This document shows, in pieces, positions 43,089-48,756 of a stretch of 48,756 bases of DNA. Source of the stretch: Acidobacteriaceae bacterium (lineage in GTDB: Bacteria > Acidobacteriota > Terriglobia > Terriglobales > Acidobacteriaceae); the NCBI GenBank assembly GCA_003132445.1, contig PKXU01000065.1, positions 51,248 to 100,003 on the forward strand, read 5' to 3'. Positions within the stretch are counted from its first letter, which is position 1. Each line of letters begins with the position of its first letter. A program made the translations under genes and the position numbers. The notes below the pieces were generated by a model. The model was not told where the DNA came from and ran no database searches. It was given only the letters and a program-made list of their open reading frames with translations.

Positions 43089-44287
43089 CCCAGCGCCTCC
43101 GACGAAACCGCTTCTATTGCGACTAGCTCTTCGGGAACAATCTCCACCGCCGTCTCGCACGGACTTTCCGACACCATCCCCAGCCTGAAAACGCGCTCCA
43201 CAGCCCGCTGCACGGCGGCATTTTCCAGCCATCGGATGCACGACAGAATACCCTCCACGTATGCCGGCGGCGCCTTCCACAGCGCAGAAATTGGCCGCGC
43301 CGCCCCGCCATTTTCGTCGGGATGAAAAATGCGATCATCCCAGCGCCTCGATCCCATCGGATATTCCGGATAGTTGCGAATGATATCGAGCAGGGTCCGC
43401 GTCGTGCGAATCCCAAGCGGTTCGGAATATTGCGGCATCAGCAGCACGTGGCTGCGTTGCTCCCGCCGGATCTCACTGACAAATTCGCAAAAAGTTTCCG
43501 CACTCGTCAGGTTCAGCGCGCCGCTGGCCTCGCACCCATGCCGGTCGCCGCCCGATACCAAAGGACGATTCCACTTCGCTGCCAGTTCCCTCACCCGTTG
43601 GTTCTCTTTTTCGCCTCGCGCAGCGTTAATTTCGAAAGCATGCAAGAATTGCACCGCCCAGCTCAAGAATCGATCCAGGTCGTCGGGACCGCGCTGCACT
43701 CCCACGCACGATTGCGTCCACAACGGATGATTGAACACCACCAGCACATTCGGAAATTCATCCAGCACGCCGAGCAATTCTCTCAACCGCACATCATTCG
43801 GATTCTGCGTATACGCCGCCAAATCTTGCACAGTCGCCTGCGCCTGGCCGCTCGGCAGGTTATGCACTCCAAGGTGAAAAATGGTTCCGGCGAACGGAAC
43901 GCTCCACTCCAGCGATATTGGCGTATTGCTATCGCAGCGGCTGCGCAGCCATACCGGCGCTTCAATATTGTCGTGGTCGGTGAGCGAGACCATCGCCCTC
44001 AGCCCGAGGGTATTCTCGATCTGATCTCGTTCCGTCTCATACGCCAGCTTCGGCGAGAGTGGCGGCGTCCAATAGGCCCGCGAAAAATCCACGGGAATCC
44101 TCGACTTCCGGCATTGTTTTTCCAGAGCCTCATGCAGCATCGGCCCTTTTCGCGCCAATTGCGGAATCAGCCGCAGGCTTTCTTTGGAGCGGTTGGTGTG
44201 CCCGTGAAGTGAAACCGCAACCCGTGCCGACGTGCCAAGGTCCGGTCCATGCCAGAAGCAAGAGAGTTTTGTTTCGGCCATTGGCAA
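43085..44287 (-). CDS. PHP-domain metal-dependent hydrolase
   Basis: A protein of 400 residues with PHP-superfamily motifs in order: SLHGHTN (His28, His30), SLTDHDN (Asp104, His105, Asp106), FNHPLW in the middle and SGGDRHG near residue 245, the expected set of metal ligands. PHP proteins hydrolyse phosphate esters (histidinol phosphate, nucleoside or lipid phosphates). The ATG at 44287 or the in-frame ATG at 44281 may be the start. The long segments between motifs do not match HisK or YciV-type trimming closely. Its stop overlaps the GT4 start. Substrate unknown. Confidence 0.78.
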   Translation of the reverse strand: MPMAETKLSCFWHGPDLGTSARVAVSLHGHTNRSKESLRLIPQLARKGPMLHEALEKQCRKSRIPVDFSRAYWTPPLSPKLAYETERDQIENTLGLRAMVSLTDHDNIEAPVWLRSRCDSNTPISLEWSVPFAGTIFHLGVHNLPSGQAQATVQDLAAYTQNPNDVRLRELLGVLDEFPNVLVVFNHPLWTQSCVGVQRGPDDLDRFLSWAVQFLHAFEINAARGEKENQRVRELAAKWNRPLVSGGDRHGCEASGALNLTSAETFCEFVSEIRREQRSHVLLMPQYSEPLGIRTTRTLLDIIRNYPEYPMGSRRWDDRIFHPDENGGAARPISALWKAPPAYVEGILSCIRWLENAAVQRAVERVFRLGMVSESPCETAVEIVPEELVAIEAVSSEALG

Positions 44288-44426
44288 TTGTTTTTGAATG
44301 CGGGAGTTTCGATTCTAGCCTACGACGGCTTCCTTAGCGACTTTTCTTTACGCTCGCAGCCTCAAACCAGTTAGATGCCAGAAGTTGACTCATTCAGACT
44401 GGAAGCCTCATGTAGGGACCGCCGAT

Positions 44427-44511
44427 CAGTCGAGATGTATGAGAGGACAGCCCCCCAGTTGAGATTCATGTGGACAGCTTCCCCCAAGTTCTCCAGTTGA
44501 GATTCATGTGG
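44427..44511. repeat. Short tandem repeat array next to family B copy 2
   Basis: CAGTTGAGATTCATGTGG occurs exactly at 44456-44473 and 44494-44511 (38-base period), with a diverged copy CAGTCGAGATGTATGAGA at 44427-44444. Each unit runs into a GGACAGC start of the family B hairpin, so the array seems to be built from the left edge of that element. Confidence 0.65.
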
Positions 44512-44551
44512 GGACAGCCGCCCTCGGCTGTCCGGTCGAGCGAAGCTCGAC
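44506..44551. repeat. Family B palindromic repeat (copy 2)
   Basis: Nearly identical to 40928-40972, with one inserted G between the two hairpins and one substitution. The two copies are 3.6 kb apart and flank the Rrf2/GT4/PHP genes. Confidence 0.75.
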
Positions 44552-44597
44552 AAGCTCTTCGCCCTGCCTCCCTGCTGACACCCGATTACCCCCGTAA

Positions 44598-44626
44598 CTG
44601 ACTGTGCCGATTCCCTGTGCTATACT
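44598..44626 (+). promoter_or_regulatory. Sigma70-like promoter of the DEAD-box helicase
   Basis: CTGACT and TATACT are separated by exactly 17 bases. The -10 box is near consensus, and the -35 box matches TTGACA at four of six positions. It gives a leader of about 195 bases, the length typical for cold-regulated helicase mRNAs. Confidence 0.5.
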
Positions 44627-44826
44627 GTTCTCGACGCTTTTTCCACGGTTTGCTCGTGACGCGGTGGTCCCACGTTGGATCAGATTCATCTCCGCCTTTC
44701 CTGCCCGCCGTTTAGTTCCAGCGTTACACCAATAAGTTAAATCAAAATGTTGAATGCGAGCGGCATGGAAGCTTCACGTGTATCCACCAGTGTATTCACA
44801 GGCCCCTCCAGAAAGAACAATTTAGA

Positions 44827-46023
44827 ATGACCACATTTACCGAACTGCCCTTGTCCGCTGCTTTGCAGCACAGGCTGGCAGCGGCTCAATTTATCACCTT
44901 AACCCCCATCCAGGAGCGCGCCATTCCGCCCGCTCTGGAAGGCAAAGACGTAATCGGCACTGCCCAAACCGGCACCGGCAAAACTCTCGCGTTTCTGATT
45001 CCCGTAATCGAGATGCTTCGCCGCGAACCTTCCACTCAGGCCGGAGCTCTGGTCTTATTGCCTACGCGCGAACTAGCCATGCAGGTTCACGAACAATATG
45101 AAAACCTGCGCGGCAAAGGCATGCCCAAAGCCGCGCTCGTCATCGGCGGCGTTTCCGAAAAAGGTCAGATCCAGGGCCTGCGCGACGGCTCATCGTTGAT
45201 CATTGCCACTCCCGGCCGCCTGCAAGATCTCACCGATCGCCGCTTCACCGACCTCCGTCACATCAAGATGCTGGTCCTCGACGAAGCCGACCGCATGCTC
45301 GATATGGGCTTTCTTCCGGCCATTCGCCGCATCCTTGCCCTGTTGCCCAAAACTCGCCAGACGTTGTGTTTTTCGGCCACGCTCGAGCAATCCGTCGCCG
45401 GCCTGGTTCACGAATACATGCGCGATCCAGTTCGTGTGGCGCTTGGTTCCGTGTTGAAGCCAGCGGAAAGCGTGGAACTCAAAGCTTACGAAGTGCGTCT
45501 CGGCGAAAAGCTCGACGTTCTGCGCCAGCTTCTCTACGCGGAAAAGGGACAGACTCTCATTTTCACCCGCACCAAGCGCGGCGCTCAGCGGCTCGCTCAG
45601 GAATTAGCCCGCGACGGCTTTACCGCTACTATGATTCACGGCGACCGCTCGCAATCGCAACGCAACGGCGCCCTCAGCGGATTTCAGGAAGGCCGCTTCC
45701 AGGTGCTCGTCGCAACCGACATAGCCTCTCGCGGCCTGCATTGCGACGACATTGCTCACGTCATCAACTACGACCTGCCGAAGATGGCCGAAGATTTCAT
45801 CCACCGCGTAGGCCGCACCGGACGCGCCGGACTGACCGGACGCGCCACCACGCTGGCTGCCGGAGTCGAAGTCGTGGAACTCCGCAACATCGAACGCACC
45901 CTGAAGCTGCGCATCGAACGCATGCAGATGGATCCCTCAGGCGCAGTCCAGCCAAAACGCTTCGTGCAAAACACACTCGCCTCGCGCACCTTAACCGCGC
46001 TGCCCGGCGAAGTCTTTGTCTAA
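44827..46023 (+). CDS. DEAD-box RNA helicase (RhlE-like)
   Basis: ATP-dependent RNA helicase of 398 residues, essentially the bare two-domain core. Motifs: AQTGTGKT (46-53, Walker A), PTRELAMQ, TPGR, DEAD (151-154) in LVLDEADRMLDMGF, SAT (182-184), RTKRGAQRLAQELA, ATDIASRGL and HRVGRTGRAG. The C-terminal tail is only about 40 residues, without the long basic RGG extension of many RhlE or CsdA proteins. It probably remodels structured RNA at low temperature or in ribosome assembly; the neighbouring RRM and cold-shock genes fit this. Start ATG 44827 follows a weak GAAAG site. Confidence 0.94.
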   Translation: MTTFTELPLSAALQHRLAAAQFITLTPIQERAIPPALEGKDVIGTAQTGTGKTLAFLIPVIEMLRREPSTQAGALVLLPTRELAMQVHEQYENLRGKGMPKAALVIGGVSEKGQIQGLRDGSSLIIATPGRLQDLTDRRFTDLRHIKMLVLDEADRMLDMGFLPAIRRILALLPKTRQTLCFSATLEQSVAGLVHEYMRDPVRVALGSVLKPAESVELKAYEVRLGEKLDVLRQLLYAEKGQTLIFTRTKRGAQRLAQELARDGFTATMIHGDRSQSQRNGALSGFQEGRFQVLVATDIASRGLHCDDIAHVINYDLPKMAEDFIHRVGRTGRAGLTGRATTLAAGVEVVELRNIERTLKLRIERMQMDPSGAVQPKRFVQNTLASRTLTALPGEVFV

Positions 46024-46130
46024 GTTAGTTTCGCGTGAGAAGAAACAGCAGAAGTAAAAGAGAACGCAGAACGAAAAGCTGAAGAAATTGAAGTAAGTAA
46101 AACAGAAGGGGGTAAAACAAACTGGGGTGC

Positions 46131-46165
46131 CCCATGTCTTGCTGATTTTGCGAGACATGGGACTT
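46131..46165 (+). terminator. Probable terminator after the helicase gene
   Basis: CCCATGTCT pairs perfectly with AGACATGGG (9 base pairs, 13-base loop), followed by a short T-run after AC. It lies between convergent genes. Another reading is a dispersed repeat: the hairpin is flanked by ACTGGGGTGCCCCATG. Confidence 0.5.
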
Positions 46166-46179
46166 TTCCCTTGAAGGTG

Positions 46180-46422
46180 TTACCGGCCCAATTTATTCCC
46201 CGGGGTTAACACTTCCTCCGAATCCGATTCGTCCTCAGATCCAACCCGGAACAGCGCAGCCTGTGCCTCAGCATGCTCGCGCAATTCCTGCATCTCATCA
46301 ACGACAATGCCTTCCGGCTTATCCTGTTTACGCTGAACTCTGCGCTCAGCCTTCTCGCGCTGTTTCTGTTGACGCGTCTGTTCCTTCTGACGTTTATTAA
46401 AAGTTGATCTTCCTCTCGGCAT
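46180..46422 (-). CDS. Small highly charged protein (80 aa)
   Basis: Start ATG 46422 has a GGAGGG ribosome-binding site eight bases upstream. The first half is very basic (RSTFNKRQKEQTRQQKQREK), the second acidic (SEDESDSEEV), with a predicted helix across both. No family is recognised. It follows the RRM gene by about 80 bases on the same strand, and its basic half could bind nucleic acid. Confidence 0.68.
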   Translation of the reverse strand: MPRGRSTFNKRQKEQTRQQKQREKAERRVQRKQDKPEGIVVDEMQELREHAEAQAALFRVGSEDESDSEEVLTPGNKLGR

Positions 46423-46503
46423 TCACAATCCCTCCTCAGTTTTTTCGCTTGCGGTGCCGGCTCGCGCAACCACGCGTCCGGCTGCCTCCGGAAAACAAGA
46501 AAA

Positions 46504-46875
46504 CTACCACCGCGGTTCGCGGGGCTGCCGCGCATGTCCCTGATAATCGTCGCGTCCACGTCCGCCGCCTCCACCCCCGCCGCCAAAACGCTTTCCCCCT
46601 CCGCCACCACCACCGCCCCTGGGACGATCGGTCTTGGGTTGCGCCTCGTTGATCTTCAACGCTCTGCCTCCCAATTCGGTTCCGTTCAGCGCGGCAACCG
46701 CCTTATCAGCTTCGGCGGCGTTCGTCATCTCCACAAACCCAAAGCCTCGAGCTCGGCCTGTCTCCCGATCCGTGACAATGCTGACTTTTTCCACGGCACC
46801 GTGAGCTTCGAAAACAGTTCGCAACTCCGACTCGGTTGTGCTGTGGGGCAAATTTCCTACATAAAGGTTCTTCAT
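46504..46875 (-). CDS. Glycine-rich RNA-binding protein with one RRM
   Basis: A 123-residue protein with a single RNA recognition motif: RNP2 LYVGNL (4-9) and RNP1 RGFGFVEM (43-50). The C-terminal tail is almost only glycine with Arg/Lys (near 86-110) and ends QPREPRW. This is the cyanobacterial Rbp / plant GRP type, often cold-induced. Start is ATG 46875, after a GAGG site; the frame also opens at 46896. It probably acts as an RNA chaperone along with the helicase across the gap. Confidence 0.92.
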   Translation of the reverse strand: MKNLYVGNLPHSTTESELRTVFEAHGAVEKVSIVTDRETGRARGFGFVEMTNAAEADKAVAALNGTELGGRALKINEAQPKTDRPRGGGGGGGGKRFGGGGGGGGRGRDDYQGHARQPREPRW

Positions 46876-46977
46876 TCCATTTCCTCTTTCAGCCAATCAT
46901 CAAAAATCTTTAGCCTTCAGCCAACTCAAGTTCCAAAGACTGCGCAAGGCGCAACCAAGAAACCGACGCCGGTTGAT

Positions 46978-47130
46978 TTATGCTCCCACCGGTTTCTTGT
47001 GAGACGCCGACGCCGCTGGCGGCTTCACTTGTGACGCCGCTTTGAACAATTCGCGGTTGCGGATCCGCCGCGCCAGTTTCTGTTTCCGCACTCGGTTGAA
47101 CCGCGATTTATCGCCGTTAACTCCAGACAT
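46978..47130 (-). CDS. Small basic protein (50 aa)
   Basis: ATG 47130 follows GGAG six bases upstream. The sequence is very basic (SRFNRVRKQKLARRIRNREL) and ends in an Ala/Pro/Lys tail (KPPAASASHKKPVGA). It resembles small basic proteins that accompany RNA-binding genes, but no family is recognised. The open frame continues upstream to 47292 without a good start. It lies 100 bases before the RRM gene on the same strand and might share its transcript. Confidence 0.6.
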   Translation of the reverse strand: MSGVNGDKSRFNRVRKQKLARRIRNRELFKAASQVKPPAASASHKKPVGA

Positions 47131-47656
47131 AGTCGACTCCTGTGATCGGGCAGTTTGAAAATGGATGAGCCAAAACCATTCTTGGGACAATGACAGAACG
47201 CGATCGAAACCACTCGATTCCGAACACGTGCTCGCAAAACGCTTGCGCCCCACCCGCGCAAAGTGTCCGCGCAAAATATGTTGTGGAGGCACACCGGCCC
47301 CTACAGAAAAGACGCCTCTCGATCTCTCAATCGCGAAGGCGCAAAAAAACTAAAGATGGTCTTCGAGGTCAAGTGTTTCAAGTATACCCTGTTTGTCCAC
47401 ACACCGCTCTGCGCAAACGGCGGCGCAGGCTGAATCAGATTAGACAGCGCGCATCGGGATCACAGTCCCGGCGGTGGGAGCGTCCAAATTCCGTAGAGGA
47501 GTCATCCTGAGCGGAGCCGGTTTTCAGGCGGAGCGAAGGATCTCCCGCATGCATCGAACTTGAAGGCTGGCCACCTGCCTCCTCGCTCCCGATCTCCGGG
47601 ATCGAGACGCAACAGTGCGTTGTTCTGAGTGCTGCCGTCGGCAGTGCAACTTCTTC
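47131..47656. other. 526-base gap with a family A repeat
   Basis: No credible gene. The right part holds a family A repeat (47501-47548). The left part, upstream of the 50-residue protein, must hold its promoter; none is identified with confidence. Confidence 0.45.
47501..47548. repeat. Dispersed intergenic repeat, family A (copy 3)
   Basis: Starts GTCATCCTGAGCGGAGC and ends GGATCTCCCGC with TTCAGGCGGAGCGA in the middle; close to the copy at 34839-34886. Confidence 0.65.
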
Positions 47657-48085
47657 CTATGGGCAATTGAGTTGCGCGGTGCCGACCACCGTGCATCCCC
47701 CGCCGCACTGGTTCAACACATTACAGTTGGTCAACTGGTATGCAAAGACCGAGTACGCGCCCACTGCTCCGCTCGCACATTGCGCCACTCCTGCATTCGT
47801 AACCGACACTTCGTCGGTCGCCAGGTTCTTCTGGCACACGCCCCAAACGGCGGGCTGTGGAGTAACCGTATGGGCCGGATTCACATAAACACCGGTGGCG
47901 AGGAACGAAACCTGCCCGTCGGGATAATCCTGCGCGTCGGCCATTGCCGGACTCAGCGTGATCGATTGCAGCTGACCCGGTTGCACTGGCCCCTGATTTA
48001 CAGGCGAAGCCGCGCCGCACGACAACGCCACCCAGGAAATCGCGAACAGACCTAGCAGTGAAAGGGCGAACTGAAGTTTTTGCAT
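47657..48085 (-). CDS. Putative lipoprotein with cysteine-rich C-terminus
   Basis: A 142-residue precursor from ATG 48085, which has an AGGAGGGG ribosome-binding site. The lipoprotein signal ends in the lipobox ALSC (KLQFALSLLGLFAISWVALS). The mature part starts with a flexible Gly/Pro/Gln stretch, then a beta-rich Ig-like region (LQSITLSPAMADAQDYPDGQ, VSFLATGVYVNPAHTVTPQP). It ends with several cysteines (VCQKN, QCASG, NCNVLNQCGGGC), likely disulfides. Resembles Ig-like domain lipoproteins common in Acidobacteriota; function unknown. Confidence 0.72.
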   Translation of the reverse strand: MQKLQFALSLLGLFAISWVALSCGAASPVNQGPVQPGQLQSITLSPAMADAQDYPDGQVSFLATGVYVNPAHTVTPQPAVWGVCQKNLATDEVSVTNAGVAQCASGAVGAYSVFAYQLTNCNVLNQCGGGCTVVGTAQLNCP

Positions 48086-48163
48086 AACCCCTCCTGAAAC
48101 GGCCAACCGGGCCTCGGGAAAATTGCGGTCGATTCGTGTCAGAACTGCCCAGTTACTTTCCAG

Positions 48164-48192
48164 TTGCTATTCCCCTATTTTACGGGTAACAT
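48164..48192 (+). promoter_or_regulatory. Candidate promoter of the cold-shock gene
   Basis: TTGCTA and TAACAT are separated by 17 bases, giving a leader of about 110 bases before the csp ATG, as is common for cold-shock mRNAs. Both boxes deviate from consensus. Confidence 0.35.
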
Positions 48193-48310
48193 GACCTCGT
48201 ACGTTAGTCCGAATCGGACGTGAGCAGTTCTTGCCCAAAAGCTAGTAACCTCTCGCAGTACCTCCGCTTCTCTCCAGCGTAAATCGATTAAAAAAGGAAC
48301 ACCTAACACC

Positions 48311-48514
48311 ATGGCAGAACAAGGAACAGTAAAGTGGTTTAACGACGCCAAGGGCTACGGCTTTATCAGCCGCCAGTCTGGCGAAGACGTTTTCGTGCAT
48401 TTCTCGGCAATTCAAGCGGGCGGCTTCCGTAGCCTGCAAGAGGGCCAAACCGTGCAGTTCGACGTGACCAAGGGCCCCAAGGGCTGGCAAGCTGAGAACG
48501 TCCAGCCGCTGTAG
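48311..48514 (+). CDS. csp: Cold-shock protein (CspA family)
   Basis: A 67-residue OB-fold RNA/DNA-binding protein acting as RNA chaperone and antiterminator. RNP1 (KGYGFIS) and RNP2 (VFVHFS) are intact, and [15 protein letters not shown] matches the CSD signature. Start ATG 48311 follows AAAAAAGGAAC. A strong intrinsic terminator lies 22 bases after the stop, so it is a single-gene transcript. It is one of four nucleic-acid-binding genes within 4 kb. Confidence 0.97.
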   Translation: MAEQGTVKWFNDAKGYGFISRQSGEDVFVHFSAIQAGGFRSLQEGQTVQFDVTKGPKGWQAENVQPL

Positions 48515-48536
48515 ACCATACCCCTTATTGCAAAAA

Positions 48537-48565
48537 GGCGATCTCCAACCAGAGATCGCCTTTTT
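48537..48565 (+). terminator. Intrinsic terminator of csp
   Basis: GGCGATCTC pairs perfectly with GAGATCGCC (9 base pairs, 6-base loop) followed by five T; A residues on the left side extend the stem and make it potentially bidirectional. Confidence 0.93.
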
Positions 48566-48577
48566 CACGTTTGCGCC

Positions 48578-48667
48578 GAAATTGCTGATTGCTGATTTTT
48601 GATTGTTGAATGAAACCCGAGACTGAGGTTTTATTCAGCAATTAACAATCAATAAATCAGCAATTTC
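48578..48667. repeat. 90-base inverted-repeat element
   Basis: Perfect 13-base ends GAAATTGCTGATT (48578-48590) and AATCAGCAATTTC (48655-48667) enclose further inner arms GATTGTT/AACAATC and an AAACC/GGTTT core, so nearly the whole element can fold as one hairpin. It lies between csp and tRNA-Leu. Small non-autonomous element (MITE-like) or RNA hairpin are both possible. Confidence 0.65.
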
Positions 48668-48676
48668 TGGAATCTT

Positions 48677-48756
48677 TGGTGCCATCGAAGGGACTCGAAC
48701 CCCCACACCCTTGCGAGTACATGGACCTGAACCATGCGCGTCTGCCAATTCCGCCA
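48677..48756 (-). tRNA. tRNA-Leu (CAG), 5' end cut by window edge
   Basis: Read on the minus strand, the D-arm (GGCAGACGC), an anticodon stem CATGG/CCATG with loop TTCAGGT (anticodon CAG), a long variable arm, the T-arm GGGGGTTCGAGTCCCTTC and an encoded 3' CCA are visible. The 5' acceptor strand (about 7 bases) is outside the window. The long variable arm and anticodon give leucine. Confidence 0.92.

Larger units (their letters stand above)
44288..44826. promoter_or_regulatory. 539-base region with repeats and helicase promoter
   Basis: Left half: three to four degenerate copies of a CAGTTGAGATTCATGTGG unit (44427, 44456, 44494) leading into family B copy 2 (44506-44551). Right half: a promoter candidate at 44598-44626 and a leader of about 195 bases to the helicase ATG 44827. 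No gene is credible. Confidence 0.55.

Noticed and set aside
44371..44553. Short minus-strand frames over the tandem repeats
   Set aside because: They are made of repeat units and have no translation signals.

Overview
This window looks like a chromosomal segment from an Acidobacteriota (Terriglobia/Koribacter-like) soil bacterium. The inference rests on moderately high GC, a VWFA-related secreted protein of the acidobacterial type, a PilZ-TonB fusion, a complete kynurenine-type tryptophan catabolic operon, and several families of short dispersed intergenic repeats. No phage, transposase, CRISPR array or rRNA was seen. A partial tRNA-Leu(CAG) closes the right end.

Left part (1-9453, minus strand). 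A tightly packed tryptophan/3-hydroxyanthranilate degradation operon runs nbaE (aminomuconate semialdehyde dehydrogenase), nbaF (aminomuconate deaminase), nbaC (3-hydroxyanthranilate dioxygenase), a single-gene fusion of ACMS decarboxylase with tryptophan 2,3-dioxygenase, kmo, and kynU (cut by the window edge). Just upstream on the same strand lies rmlB-rmlA-rmlC-rmlD for dTDP-L-rhamnose. Only 58 bases and no visible terminator separate rmlD from nbaE. No kynurenine formamidase is present in the window.

9526-20748. An exopolysaccharide operon on the minus strand runs Wza-like export protein, GumC/Wzc-like co-polymerase (split by an in-frame amber codon), a CpsD-like ATPase that has lost its Walker A motif, WbaP-like phosphoglycosyltransferase, Wzy/WaaL-like polymerase, a GT4 enzyme, and an 845-residue double-GT4 protein. 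It ends in a clear intrinsic terminator. Diverging from it is a LuxR-type regulator with a receiver-like domain that lacks the phosphoacceptor Asp. dTDP-rhamnose from the rml genes probably feeds this pathway.

20855-31621. Mixed housekeeping and accessory genes: a small membrane protein, PilZ-TonB fusion, rpiA, DUF202 and DUF302 proteins with a decayed DUF302 copy, a VWFA-related secreted protein, two small conserved-looking proteins, a secreted GH29 fucosidase, a Crp/Fnr regulator with a CRP-like palindrome upstream, a Gfo/Idh/MocA oxidoreductase, and a secreted Ig-like protein.

31710-38154. A three-gene heavy-metal efflux operon (TolC-like, lipoprotein adaptor, CzcA-type RND pump), preceded by a small membrane protein.

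38386-44287. A zinc-ribbon protein, a CoA-binding protein coupled to a guanylate-kinase-like P-loop protein, an Rrf2 regulator, and a PHP-domain protein translationally coupled to a GT4 glycosyltransferase. The spacers here hold most of the palindromic repeats and one gene-free stretch of about 1 kb.

44827-48756. An RNA-handling neighbourhood: DEAD-box helicase, glycine-rich RRM protein, two small highly charged proteins, a lipoprotein, and a cold-shock protein with a strong terminator, followed by a 90-base inverted-repeat element and the tRNA-Leu.
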